Part shown: positions 51,301 through 63,400 of the stretch, piece after piece
How the letters are laid out: each line of letters starts with the position of its first letter
Numbering within the stretch: the first letter of the stretch is position 1
From: Coturnix japonica
Lineage: Eukaryota > Chordata > Aves > Galliformes > Phasianidae
Assembly: GCF_001577835.2 (NCBI RefSeq)
Contig: NC_029529.1
Coordinates: 7,194,157-7,258,156, forward strand
Reading direction: 5' to 3'
DNA: 64,000 nt
Program-made: the position numbers and the translations under genes
Notes under the pieces: generated by a model
Databases searched by the model: none
Seen by the model: only the letters and a program-made list of their open reading frames with translations
Told to the model about the DNA's origin: nothing

Positions 51301-52421
51301 CATCTAGATTTATGGAGTTCTAACAGAACTTGAAGATGCTTTCTTAAAATAGCACTTGTTTTTTGGCATGTAGTAGTAATGCTCTGTAGTCTCCATGGAA
51401 AGGAATGAAGTCAATTAGGTAAAGCAAAAAGAAAAGAAATAAAAACTCCCCCAAATTCAAACAATCTTCTCATGGAACTGTTTTAATGTTACCTGTTCTG
51501 TTAAGTTCAGAGATCTACAAATTTACTTTCTCTATTAATGCTTTTTTGTATTGCTGCTTTTCTTGTTAGGGATTGTTTGCACGTCGGCGCCAATTGCTCC
51601 TCACAGAAGGGCCCCACTTGTATTATGTGGATCCCGTCAACAAAGTTCTAAAAGGAGAAATCCCGTGGTCTTTGGAGTTGCGGCCAGAAGCCAAGAATTT
51701 TAAGACATTTTTTGTTCATACAGTAAGTTACTTCCATTTCTTTCAAAGTTGCAGTACGTGTCCAGTAACCTTAGTGCAGTTTGTTCATAATGAAATATTT
51801 TGTGGAGGAGACAGACAAGTAATTCCTTAAACACAGATGTTCACTGGGGGTGGTTACTTGTTAGAGTAAATTAGTAGCCATAGTTTAAAAGATGAAACAA
51901 AAACCCACCCCTGCCCACTCCCATACACCCACACACAGAGAAGGAGCCTGGCAAGCATCTTCCCACAAAAAATATAGTTGTGTTTAATTCCAGTTTACCT
52001 AAAGTTTAAGAGGTTTTTTTTTATTATTTGAAGGAGGTTCTTAAGGACTTTTGAAGTTCCGCACTGCTTGTTTAGAGCGGTTTGGAAGGAGTTTGCCAAT
52101 GATATATTGACAGTTGATATCATTGCTTGCTTAATGTTGAGTTGACTAGTGTACAATTATTCAGCACCAAGTAATGTGATATAATTGAATTTAAATTCTG
52201 GAAAATTTGTGAACTGATTCTGAATGATGATTTCATTGGTAGATGTGAAATAATTACTGCTTTTTTGGTTTAACTGTGCTTAGAATGCTCACTAAAATGT
52301 TGTTCATTTATAGCCAAACAGGACATACTACCTGATGGACCCGAGTGGAAATGCTCACAAATGGTGCAAAAAGATACAAGAAGTGTGGCGGCACAGATAC
52401 CACCAGAACGCTGCTAAGTAG
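32215..52421 (+). CDS. PDPK1: 3-phosphoinositide-dependent protein kinase 1, 14 coding exons
   Basis: This is the AGC-family serine/threonine kinase that phosphorylates the activation loop of AKT, S6K, SGK, RSK and PKC, acting in the cytosol and at PIP3-bearing membranes. Coding exons: 32215-32238, 42674-42943, 44511-44553, 44754-44891, 45415-45559, 46069-46166, 46862-46937, 47466-47534, 48023-48119, 49279-49452, 49848-50065, 50665-50722, 51570-51722 and 52314-52421; 556 aa, the same total as human. Exon 1 encodes only MASTSSHL (human MARTTSQL). The kinase domain shows GEGSFST (glycine loop), Lys114 in AIKIL, HRD at 206-208, DFG at 226-228 and activation-loop Ser244 in ANSFVGT (human Ser241). 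The C-terminal PH domain (from about 455) keeps the basic [11 protein letters not shown] stretch that binds phosphoinositides. The extreme C-terminus (HRYHQNAAK) is a few residues shorter than human. CR1 pieces lie in introns 1 and 2. All splice sites are GT-AG and the frame is open throughout. Confidence 0.97.
33741..33793. repeat. TA/TG microsatellite
   Basis: Alternating (AT)n and (GT)n runs in PDPK1 intron 1, likely to vary in length between individuals. Confidence 0.85.
37455..38353 (+). repeat. CR1 LINE, 5'-truncated, about 0.9 kb, sense, in PDPK1 intron 1
   Basis: This is the largest CR1 copy in the window. It starts within the 3' part of the reverse-transcriptase frame ('gtgggattgaatgcaccctc', then 'ttcagatgacactgagctgg') and runs to the CR1 3' end ('aaaggtcccttccaaccca' and ATTCAATGATTCTGTGAT). 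Several frame breaks make it inactive. It is in the same orientation as PDPK1 transcription. Confidence 0.94.
43930..44160 (+). repeat. CR1 LINE internal fragment, sense, in PDPK1 intron 2
   Basis: Matches the CR1 segment encoding the end of ORF2: 'accacacctaaaatattgtg', 'gttactggcccctcac', 'aagctgatgaaggagcta', and 'ggtttgtttagtctggagg'. The CR1 3' end is missing, so it is truncated at both sides. It lies about 350 bp before exon 3. Confidence 0.88.
45288..45343. repeat. (AT)n microsatellite in PDPK1 intron 4
   Basis: A nearly pure AT run of more than 50 bp, about 70 bp upstream of the acceptor of the fifth coding exon. Confidence 0.9.
49652..49689 (+). repeat. T-run followed by G-rich tract in PDPK1 intron 10
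   Basis: A poly-T stretch passes directly into GGGGGGGGAGGGGGGTGAGGG. The spacing of G runs would allow a four-stranded structure in RNA or DNA. It lies about 160 bp before the next exon. Confidence 0.6.
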
Positions 52422-53227
52422 TAAAGCTCATCCCAAATCTCCCAGTTTCTCTTCTTGCTGCTAGAACTTGATGTGCAGCTGATCAGAGGAATCTTTCCAA
52501 CCCATCTATTACCATCTCAAGGGGAAGCATATGTCTGAAATGTTCTGTTTTTAAAAAAGAAAAAAGGAAAAAAAAAAAGGCAAAAACCGAATGGAATTCA
52601 GGGTCGCTTTGCTCGCTCTTTGTGCTTCTGTTGAGGCTTCCACATGCGTATCATTGCAGTGAAGATCTTGCTTTTGTGCACTTCAACTCAATTTCTGCAG
52701 CAGACTAGTGGATAGACATTGCATTACCAGCTACACTTAAGATGAGTTAAAACCAATCCACACGCACACACCCTGAATCATGTACCAGCCTTGTGTTATA
52801 TGGGGCTGGAGTTTTCTGTGACTTTCACATTATCATTGATCTGTATTTCATCAGGGAGCTTTTATATGCCTCTCCTAAGCACCACTTCTTTTGTTTGTTG
52901 TTTTTTGGTTTTTTTTCCCCCCCTTTTCCTTTCCTCACAGTCCCTGAGCTTATTGGTGTATGACATTTTGTAGTCAGGTCAGTTGCACCCTTGTGTAATT
53001 CCTAATATAGTTCTGGTTGCAGGATTTACGTGGTACTTAAATAATTATGTGAATGAATCAGATGTATGTATCTGGCAGATGGGCTCCAATGATAGAGGTT
53101 GTGAGAGTAAAATGCTGAACATGGCACTGAAAATCCTTCTAAAATGGAGATGTTGGCTTCTGAAGCGTATAAAGTTTTAAACATTCAGTTTAAATTTTAA
53201 TATGAATCGTGTGTTTAATCAAGAGAC

Positions 53228-53233
53228 AATAAA
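53228..53233 (+). terminator. PDPK1: Proximal PDPK1 poly(A) signal candidate
   Basis: Canonical AATAAA about 0.8 kb after the stop, followed 22 nt later by a perfect 11-bp hairpin. Confidence 0.45.
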
Positions 53234-53255
53234 CTTAGCAGCATGCTTTTAACTA

Positions 53256-53285
53256 ATACTAACTAAAAAAATAATTAGTTAGTAT
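53256..53285 (+). repeat. PDPK1: 11-bp perfect hairpin after the proximal PDPK1 poly(A) signal
   Basis: ATACTAACTAA (53256-53266) and its exact reverse complement TTAGTTAGTAT (53275-53285) are separated by an 8-nt A-rich loop. The position, 22 nt after AATAAA, is where cleavage normally happens. Confidence 0.8.
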
Positions 53286-55540
53286 GGAGGGAAAAAAACA
53301 ACGTTACTATTGAAGTAGTAAGTAGTTTTTCTCCTTTCCGGGAGATGAGGGCTAGAAGCTTTCTTTACAGGGTGTGCATGTTTTGTGCATTTTAGTGGGG
53401 CCAACCTATTTACCTGGATAGAGAAGGAAGTGTGAAAGCTTTGTACAATTGATTTGATTTTTGTTTCATTGCATAATGAGGTGTACAAACAGTCCTATTT
53501 TCAGTCTTTGGCCAAATATTTGAGACCTTTTGAAAACTCTGACTTGCTCAGTTGTTTTTCAGAAATGAGATCCATATTGTAATCTGGTTTAAAAACTAAC
53601 AGATGTTGATACTATGGGGAAAAAACAAATGGTACTTGAGGCAAATCTATAAAATAAGTTGTTTGTATCAATCTCCTTTTATCCTTTTCAGTAAAAGGCT
53701 TTTTTGTGGTCAAACATTTCCTGTAACGTTACAAAGATTTAATATGCTAAAAACAACTTCCCTAATGGTATTTTCAACATGTCTGCGTTCCTGAACCTTG
53801 CAGAGGGATGATAGGTCTGAACAAAGGCATTCCTTCCTTGTTTTGAAAGTGGTATAAACATCACACCTATTTATTTTCACCATCTACACATCCCATCTTT
53901 GTGCATATTGAGGTCTCTATGGTGTCCTTTTTCTTAAATAAATATTCCACTGCAGTGTTAAAAGGACAAATGTGCTACTGTTCTAAAAGCAATATTTTAA
54001 AAGCAGCGGCTTATCAGACTCAGAAATACCTAATTGAGAGGTTTTTTGCTAGGAGATATTATTCATCTTTCTTGGAGGAAAAAAAGAAAACCAACCAAAA
54101 AACGTTATATGGTTGAATTTGATGACAGCTCAGTTCTTCCAGCATCCTTCAGCCTTTTGAAGGGGAGAGTGCAGTGGCCTTTTCTTAAGCAAGATGCTGT
54201 TGTGCACGTGACTGTAAATTCAGTCATTCTGCAATTGTCAAATTCCAGCTATGCCCTGGGTCCACCCGAGACAGCCCTAAAGCTTTGGATTTAAGCGTGG
54301 AGATGTAGAATTCAAACAAGTGAGCCTGGCAGTAATGGAGCTTCGTTCTGTCACTTCTGTTCTTTGTGATGAAGCTCGTACAAAAAGTCAGGCAAAGTTA
54401 TTCTGCTAATTAAGCAAAATCCACGGCTTCAGTCAGAGCTAGATTGGGATTGCCCTTGGCCTGTTCACTTTGGCTGACTAGCTGGAAATCTGGGAATGCT
54501 TCAATGAATTTTCTGTAACAATCAGACATGCAGTCATCTTGCTCTTTAAAAAGCAGTCTTTTTCATAGCTAGAAAATCCTCTATTGGTGTCCTTCATTCC
54601 TGCCTACCAAAACCTTTCAGCCAAAGAAATGCTGTTAACAGTAACCTGCAAAATTAGTCTGTGAGGTGGGTGTCTGTGCTCGTGTTCCTGATGGACAGCA
54701 TTGTCATTAGGAGACTGTGAGCCTCTCTTAAAAGCATCCATCCCTACCCTTAGAACTTCAGTATTGCAAATCACGTATTTCTCAGCCGCTGCTTTTAAGT
54801 GAAACCTATGGTTTTGAAAGATATATAAAGCAACCATGGGGATTGAGGTATGCTTTAGCAGTTTGTTCACTTACATGTGTACTGGAATATGCTGCATACT
54901 ATGAAGGGCCAGTTCCTATTTCAGGTGTGTGTACTGAAGCAGGGCAGAGATTGGTCAGAGCTGCAGATAAGCCCCGTGATTTCTCTGCTCTTTATCCAAG
55001 GTCTTTCAGAGCACAGAGATGGGTTGCTGGACACATGAAGGCTTCAGAATCCTTACTACAAACCTACAGGAAAAGCATTCTGTTTGAGTTCTGCCTTTTG
55101 CATTTTGAATAATGACTGATCATTTATGAAGATACTGGTCAGAAATGTTTAAATTTGTTTTGCTTGTGATTTGAACTTCAGGGATGTGTTCAATAGCCTC
55201 TTTTCTGTCGGGTGGAGCTTATGAAATACTACTCCTAGGAATGATTCTTGAGTTCCATAACTCAGTCCAGCTCCCACCCCAATCACAGACAGTTCAGCAT
55301 TGCTGTCATAAACTTGGAGATGGCTTTGTTCCCATTGCCTTAAGGGTCTGGTTTTGAAAAGCATTTATATTATGAAAGACTTGCTTCACGGGTGATGTTG
55401 AGGCATTGTGATCAGGCTGATGTCAGTTATTAATATCTCATTCGCTAAGTGTTTGTGGTGAACACATCGAGATATCAGATAGGACTGTGGTCCACTTATT
55501 TTTCTAGTATAATTTGTGAAGTATCTGCTATAGTTATTTT

Positions 55541-55570
55541 GGGGGGGGGAGGTGGAGGGTGGGGAGGAGA
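55541..55570 (+). repeat. PDPK1: G-rich tract in PDPK1 3'UTR
   Basis: A run of nine or more G followed by GGTGGAGGGTGGGGAGG gives four or more G-runs with short loops. It is on the transcribed-sense strand, so an RNA G-quadruplex is possible. Confidence 0.6.
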
Positions 55571-56741
55571 AGAGGAGCTCTGTGGATTGAATGAAAGATG
55601 TGATAATTCTAACCCACTTCCATAGGACAAGGTGCTTACTTCAATGTGCTTCATATCATTTTGGCCAAAAAATATAAGTTGATTTCAGCTCTCTGTTGAG
55701 GAGATGGTTTGTGTGGTGGTGGTTGCCTAAAGATACGGTGTGTGGACTCCAGTGATCCTTTCTGCTATATGGAATTACATGAATAGGTGTGGTATTTATA
55801 TCTGAAGTTTTGCCGAATGCCTGTAATACTTTATGCAAACATTTAAGTGATTAAGTGGAAGGAAGTGCTCCTGCAAAGCTTCATGATGCAAATTGTCCGT
55901 CAGTCGATGGAGTGAGTTTACAAACTAAGAGTTCTCTGTTCCAGATCGGTGTGTTTGCAGTTAAACCCAGAAATTTGTGTCCTCTTTAAATTACTTTTAG
56001 ACAGCAAATAATTGGAGAAGTGGGGAAGCTCCCAAGGACTCGGTCTGCCTGTTGGCACAGCAGGGAATGCAGGCGGCTGCCATTTGACAAAGCTTCACTG
56101 ACCACGTACCAACTCTGGATGTGGTGGTTGTTCTAAATTGGGGCAGAACTTGTAATTACTGTATCTGACAAAAGAATAGGAACCAGGAACCGTAATCTGT
56201 CCGGATAGTTGTACACTAGCTGTTCTTCAGGTTGTTGACGGTCAGTTGTGTGTAATATTCTCTACCTGGTTTGTAGCTGTAACTGTGATGTACAGATAAA
56301 GGAAAAAATAACCAAGAACTCGCACAAAACAATCCCCCCCCTCCCCAAGAACTTACGAGAACAGAAGCAAATAATGCAATGATATGATACACACTTTTGT
56401 ATTTTTATTCTTATAAGGTTATTTGCTGGCTTTTGTTGGCCTCTAGTTCAGTCTGTGTTATTTAAATTCTAATATATGAATTATTTGGATTGAATTCATG
56501 TTCGGGGCCATGGTGTTGTATGTATTGATGTACAGCCTTGAATGTGAATAATTATTGTAAACTATATTTTACACCTTTTTTTTTTTTTTTCTGGCTTTAT
56601 TATATAAATTTTCTATTGGTCAATGATTTAATCATATCTCATAATTTAATAACCGCTTATACTCCTTCCGACAGATCTCTGTGCTGTAGATGTGTAGCCT
56701 AGTGACCGGATGATGGATTTCACTTATGCTCGGTAGTCTGT

Positions 56742-56747
56742 AATAAA
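56742..56747 (+). terminator. PDPK1: Distal PDPK1 poly(A) signal candidate
   Basis: Canonical AATAAA in the sequence TAATAAAGGCATG, about 240 bp before the KCTD5 start codon and right at the left edge of the CpG island. It is the last AATAAA I noticed before the next gene. Confidence 0.6.
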
Positions 56748-56759
56748 GGCATGTAGGGT

Positions 56760-57420
56760 CCTGGCCCGGCCTCCGCCTGCTCCTTCCGCAGCGCCGCGTC
56801 AGGGGAAGGGGCGGGTGCAGCGCGGCTCCGCTCCGTGAGGGGGAGCAGCGGGTCGGGAGGGAGGAGGGAGCGGGGCCTGGGCTCGGCTGGAGGCCGGGCG
56901 GGAAGCGGAGCGTTCCGAGGTGGACGCTTCCGGGGGGCGGTGCACCCGCCGAGCCGTAGGTGGGGCGGACTCTTCCGGCGGCGAGGATGGCGGCGGAGAA
57001 TCACTGCGATTTCCCGGTCGCCCCGATCGGCGGCCTCGGCCTGGGAGGCCCGGGCGGGCCCTGCCGCCGGTGCAGCTCGGCGCCGCCCCCCGGAGCCGTA
57101 CCGGGCAAGTGGGTGAGGCTGAACGTGGGGGGCACCTGCTTCCTGACCACCCGGCAGACGCTCTGCAGGGACCCCAAGTCCTTCCTCTTCCGTCTCTGCC
57201 AGGCCGACCCCGACCTGGACTCGGACAAGGTAAGAGAGCGGCTCCGTGGGCGCTCCGGGCCCCCCGTGGAGGTTGAGGCCGTCGCGGCCCAGCGCTGTGC
57301 CGGGGAACGGCGGGGGCAGCTCCTAAAGGGCAGCTCCTAAAGGGCAGCGTTTAGCGAGTCCCAGCGCTTCGAGGAAGTTTAATTGCCGGGGGTTGATGGC
57401 TCGTGAGCTCCGCGGGTTCT
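56760..57420 (+). promoter_or_regulatory. KCTD5: CpG-island promoter of KCTD5
   Basis: A sharp change from AT-rich 3'UTR to very GC- and CpG-rich sequence at about 56760. The start codon lies in GAGGATGGCGGCGG, close to the YY1-type word AAGATGGCGGC often found around starts of housekeeping genes. TCTTCCGGCGG (56971-56981) is an ETS-like site just upstream. No TATA box is seen. Confidence 0.75.
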
Positions 57421-60400
57421 TGAGTAGCGCCTTATAAATAGCGCAGAAGGATCGTTTGTGCCTTCATTTCCATGTCGACGCTGACCGGGTTTAGCTGTAG
57501 CGCTTCCATGGAGCGTCTTCCTACACCGGTATCGTTCTGTTTCTGCACTGTCATCGTTCTCCAGTACCATTTCAAGAACCAAATCGAAATGGCCTTTTTT
57601 TTTTCTCCCTCGAATTGTTCTGTTTCTAGAAGGGATTGGGTTGGAGGGGATCTCACAGCCCCACCCCGTGTGCTGCCTGCCCCACAGCTCGGGTTGCTCA
57701 GGGCTCCTCCGTGGCCTCGGGCCCCTCTGAGATTGTGGTGCTTATAGCACCTCTGGGTGAAGGATTTCCTCCTCACATCTAACATAAATCATCCTTCTTT
57801 TAGTCTAAAGGAAAACTCTGCGAACCTGGAATTCAGCAAGTGGGAAAAATAACCTTTCATATCCAGGCGTAATGTTCTGTGTTTTGGAAACTGGTCAAAT
57901 CATGTTACGTGGGCTGTACAGACTGGGAATGGGGTGATGCTGATTATCCCTGCACTCCTTTGGACTCACAGTTAGTAGGGAAAGCACTGCTGATGAGGTT
58001 TGGGTGTAAAGCATTCACATGAAGTGCTGGATCAGATGTGGGAGTGTGATGAGCAAAAGGCGACTCCCAGGACTGGGCATTTGATATCAGAACTTTTGTT
58101 CTGCTGGTTCTTTTTGTCACACCTAACAAAGGGTGTTTAAATGCTTGAGAAAATGCAGAGCAGACTCTGAATAGCATTCCAGAGCTAAAGAAAGGAAAAT
58201 ACCTCCCAGTGTGGTGTCCTGAGGAGGGTTTTTGTGTTTTCTTTGTTTAGTTTTGGGAGGTTTAGCTTAAACTGACCTCAATAAACGAGGAGTTGCGGCT
58301 GGTTTGCTGATAGCTCGGAAGCTGCTTTCACTTGGGAGATGGGGAAGCTTTCTTCTGAGGTTTCTTAAATAAAAAATAAGGCATACTTAATAATTAAGGT
58401 GCCTTAATTACACTAACCTTTTCCAGTTGATCCACTGCAAACAAGAAAAAAAGAAGAAGAAAGGCTGTTTGCCTTCTCTTGATGTGTTCAGAGGGATAAT
58501 AGGTGCATTTATTTGTAGATCGATTGCTTCAGCTCCATTTAAGGCATTTGGCTTCTTTCACTTCATCCCCTGGTGCTATCAGTCATCTTCCACAAGCATT
58601 ATCACCAAAGCGCTGATATCTCAATAGATGTTTGGAGATGATCATCCAAACCTTCTGTCTGTGCAGTTCTTGCGTATTTCAGGTCTTTCAGTGAGACATG
58701 AATCCATGTGAGGGCCCTTCAGCTGCTTGGTATGAAACAGGGATGGACGCGCAGTGGAACTGCAATGTAAGATGAGAATGTGGCATTAAGGTGCACTTTC
58801 CATACCAAAGTAACTAAGCCTGTTTCATGCGGAGCTTGTTCGGTGCATCTTGTATTTAAGACTAAATCTTAGTGGGGTTTTTAGTTGAAATCGTGGCAGA
58901 AATAGTCATCATTAAGAAATGATTGTGCAGGCTGTAGGTGTAGGGAAAGTTGTTTGGAAGAATTTGTATTGGGAGAAAGTGGTCTTATTCAGAGTTGCAT
59001 TCTCAGGGCTTTTGAGCCCAGTTGACTTCAACTGGCTGTACATAAAGCCACGTATTTAGTGATTAAGCTTTCACTGCAGTCTGTTCAGTGCACTTGTCAG
59101 TTCTGTGCCCCGTTGTCTTGAACATCTGTTCAGTTGTTACTGATTTTCACTTCATTCAGTCTGTTTTCTGCAGAACCCACAATGACGATGAGTGCAGAAG
59201 TCTTTAGAGTCCCTAAGGTTACTTAACCAAGTAGTGCCTGTCTTCCAATTACAGCTATGCAATGCGATTTTGCACTTGTAAACAGCAGTTCCTTCACAGT
59301 TCCTAGTGCAGCTAATAATGTCCTCTTAACCTTCAGAGCACCAGAACTGATCTTTGACCCAGGATTCCCTGGGTTTGGTCCTGTTGTGTTTTCTTCCTGA
59401 AGATCACAAAGGCTTTAAACCCCTTATTCTGAACTTCGGAAACGTCAGCATAGGAGAATGTGAATGTGGGCTTGTCTGTAGGCTGGTGGCTGTTACACCC
59501 ATCCTGGACAGACTTGTCAGTGCCTCCAGATGGGAATGCAGGGGAGGTGGGGCAGGGAGAAGCCTAAGTGGTGAGCCAGCAAGGCAGCAATCAAAACTGA
59601 GAGCCCACTGCTAGAAGGCACTATGAGAATTGCAGCTTTAGCAGTACATCACGCTGTCTGCTGTATGAGGAGTTTGTCTGAGGTGCACTTTGGTAACTTT
59701 AGAGGAGGAGACCATAAGAAATGCTCATCCCCAGTGATCTTTAAGCAAACCCACAAATGAGTAGTCAAGGTGCTTCTGCCTAAACATAAGGTGTATGGCA
59801 TACATCAGCCATGTTGCTGTAGTGAGTGGTTACATGTTAACTCTGCATGTGAGAATAGGAAGCTGAAATAGTAGATTATACTTCATCCAATCCAGCTGCA
59901 TACCTAGGGACTGATTGCCTCTATCACAGTTTGCACACCAACGCTTTTGTTTGTTATTTAACTACGTGCATCATAACAGCTCCTTCATTTTTACTGAAAA
60001 GGCTCTGGGAAAGGCAGCGTGTTTGCCTTCCAACCACCTGCAGGTTCTAAGGTGGAGCAAGGCTTGGCAGCCTGCAGGCTGCTGCTGGATGTGCTTCTGG
60101 TTGCAGCACAGGGAAGACTGACCTCTGTGCTCCCTGTGGCGAAACTGATGTTGAAAGAAATCAGTTCCGTGATTTCATGTTATTCCTCTCCCTTCATGTC
60201 TCAAGGTGTGATAAGTGTCATTGTATTTAAGACTGTTCGAGATTCATCTCAGCAAATGAGTGAATGGTAGTGGTCATATCCAATGTTCATAATAGGATTT
60301 GTTTTCAGAAGTGTTTAAATTGTGGTTCGTTGGTGAACATGTTTGTATGGTAAGTTTTACAGCTTGGCTTTCCAGTATATCAGTTTATCTTTTATAAACT

Positions 60401-63400
60401 CTTTTATCATTCATTAAACTTCTCCCTAAGTGAGAATATCATCAACCTTTCCTAAAAAGATTTTGGCAACTGTATTTGTGCTTGATGTTTAAAACCTTTC
60501 TCAAGTTAAGAATAATAGTACTGAGATAGACAGTTATGGAAGCGCTGGATGTTTTAGATGAACCAAAATCTTCTTGGCAGCACATTCTTAGCTGTCAGCA
60601 CTAAATAATCAGTGCAAGAAAAGCTTCTTAATTATAGTCATTATTCTAAGATATAGTTAAGATGAACTTTATTTTGCCAGTATATTTCTGGTTAGTCAGT
60701 TAGGTGAGTGTGTTGTGATATTAATGTAGTTTGGGTTAGTACTGGCCATCAACAGTTTTTCAATGTTTTAGGCCACATAGTTAGAGAAGAGAGATGTTCA
60801 GGGCATCCAAATGAAGATCTAAATACCACAGGAGGGTAAGGGAGGCAGCTGCTCCTAAATCCTGCCTCAGTGCCAAATATAATTGTGTTTCTGTGCATAT
60901 TCCTGCCATCAGCAGAAATTCTGCTCGCTTGGTGTATATAAATGATGCCAGTGTTTTAGATAAACACGTTGGAGCTCAAAGTGTTGAGCAAAGAGTTTGA
61001 TCCTGTGGTTTCTAACAGTGTCCATTCGGGAAAAGTGTTTGAGAAGTCATCAGCCTTATTTTGACCTCAGTGGAGGCACTGAGCCGGGCATGGATTCCTA
61101 ACGATTCAATTTGTGCATTCATGCAATTGTTGGGAGCAATGTTAAATGGGGTTAGAGATCGTTTGATTTAAATTATACAATATCCTCGCTTAGTTCCTCT
61201 CAAGTAATGGTGCTTTCTTGTGGGGAATTAGTTGGTAATATATATAATTCAATTCAGGCTGTGGTCTGGCCTTTCTGCTGACCCTGATGAGACAAGTACA
61301 TCCTTCCAGAAAGAAATCCATGTGCCTGAATATATATATGTATATAATATAAATATATAAAAAAATATATATTTCATTTTTTTATTTTTTGAAGGAAAAG
61401 ATTAGCTACGAAAGGCCTAATATTTACAGTGATCTGTTGACAAAAAGGCCCAGCATATCAGTTAGGCAATCCTTTTATCAAGCTCCTTCAGTTTAGACAT
61501 CTGGCTGTTGAAGTACCTCAATACTGCTTTGCTCACAACTGTTCACACAAACTGAATTATAAAGGAAACAAAAGTTTTATTCCTTTGATTCTTTGACAAA
61601 GGTATCAGCTGTGCAGGAAATGCTCCTGAGTTCTTTATAAGATCCAGTGTTCAATTCACTGAGCTGAGCATCAGTTGGAGGTTGCTGTATGCCTTTGTCT
61701 GTGTGAGGGAGCCTCTGAGCAAAGGCAGAAACAAAAGATTTTAGATCAAAATGGTGATGAAAAAAGATAGCTGGTATTTGAACCTCTCTGTAAGGTAGTC
61801 TTTGTTCTGATACTTCAGAATTCCAACCAAAATGATAGTTCCTGTGCTGATTGTAACCTTAGTTTTCAGTGTTCGCCCGTGGCACCAATGCTCTGATGTT
61901 TTTATCGTTGGTAACAAGGGGTGGGGGCAGTTGGTCATACAAAAGAAGTTGCCTGTTATACAGTTTGAGTTGAGTAACTGATCAGATATATTTACAACTA
62001 AATTGCTGAATTTCATTTAATGTCTAAAACAAACCTGGTTTGAAGTGGTATGTCTATGTCTGAGAACCTGCTTGCTATTCAGATACCATGCTGTGTATTA
62101 GCTTGCAATTCCTGCTTGTGCATTCAAATCATTGTGCTTTTTTAGCTGTCTTGTTTCTTTCTTTCTTTCTTTGTTTTGAAAATAGGATGAAACAGGTGCC
62201 TATTTAATAGACAGAGACCCGACCTACTTTGGGCCAGTGCTGAACTATCTCAGACATGGGAAGCTGGTTATTAACAAGGACCTAGCTGAGGAAGGTAGGA
62301 TGTTACTAAATCTCTTGATCTCTCGTCATTTTGTTGTTATTTTTACTGCTTTGAAAGTCAACAAAAATAACTTAAAGGTAGATGATGAATTAACATTGTG
62401 CAGCATTTCAATCTGTTGCAGACAAAGCTGATTGGTGTTGTACAATTACAGTATGTTGTTGTTAGAGCTTTTTGAGTGATTCCTGGTGTGTGTCGCAGCT
62501 CCCATCCTCAGAAACTCAGCCTAGAAATTCAGCTATGAAGGGAGATGCTTCTTATGACTCTGTGAAATAGTTTTTAGTCTTCTTCAAGCAAATGAATACC
62601 AACTGTCAAACGAGTTTTAGAAGATGTAACTTCCTTTACCAACCCTAAGGGAAAATGAATTGTTTTCCATAGCTGTGTAGAAGATGATATTAAGAACTGG
62701 TTGGTGGTTTTGACCTGGAGCATTTGGTTACACAGTCTTTTCAAAAAATGTTCTCATTCTAGGTGTACTGGAAGAGGCTGAATTCTACAATATCACATCA
62801 CTAATAAAACTGGTAAAGGACAAAATAAGAGAAAGAGACAGCAAAATCTCACAGGTAAGGCTGTTTATCAGTGTGCTTTTCATTATTTGTTTGATAGCAA
62901 ATAATGGGTGATTCTCTTTATTTTTTCCTTTAACTGCGCATTCTCCCAGTAAGATGCTGGGCGTCTGTCCCCCTCATTGACCAAACTGGAGCCATTAGCA
63001 TCTGTAGACTAATATTTTAAGTCTTTAATAGCTGCTAGTATATTTACAACAGCCAGAGGGTTCTGGTTCTTGTTCAAAAACTAAAAAGCATGTTAAAAAA
63101 AATGTCTAGTAGTGGAATAATATAATTAGCAAAATATGCTTGGAAATAGTTATTTGAGAAAAAAACTCAGTTTTTCCATATATATTTACTTACTTCGACT
63201 GTGGTGATATTGTCTAAATATGCTGTAGCTGCATGTTTATACAGCATACATACAGATGTTATTTAGCTCTCAAACTTTTTGTAGCAAAGTTACCTTCTAC
63301 ATTTGTGGTATTCTGTAGTTGTAAAGATCTTGCCAAATCATCCTTGAGTGTTTCTTCATAGAAGTGAATATGACATTGAAATGATTGGGTAAAGAAAAGA

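Larger units (their letters stand above)
52422..56760 (+). other. PDPK1: PDPK1 3'UTR, about 4.3 kb
   Basis: Non-coding sequence from the PDPK1 stop to the next CpG island. No recognisable open frame is present. Canonical AATAAA signals occur at 53228-53233, 53937-53942 and 56742-56747. The last one lies directly before the KCTD5 CpG island and would give a 3'UTR of about 4.3 kb, in line with the long 3'UTR known for mammalian PDPK1. A hairpin at 53256-53285 and a G-rich tract at 55541-55570 lie inside. Confidence 0.7.
57230..62185 (+). other. KCTD5: KCTD5 intron 1 (5.0 kb)
   Basis: The left end continues the CpG island. No other gene or full mobile element recognised. It contains a 14-bp tandem duplication (57314-57348), an AT-rich run (61328-61375) and a TTTC-type run (62151-62173) that forms the pyrimidine tract of the exon 2 acceptor. 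Confidence 0.75.
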
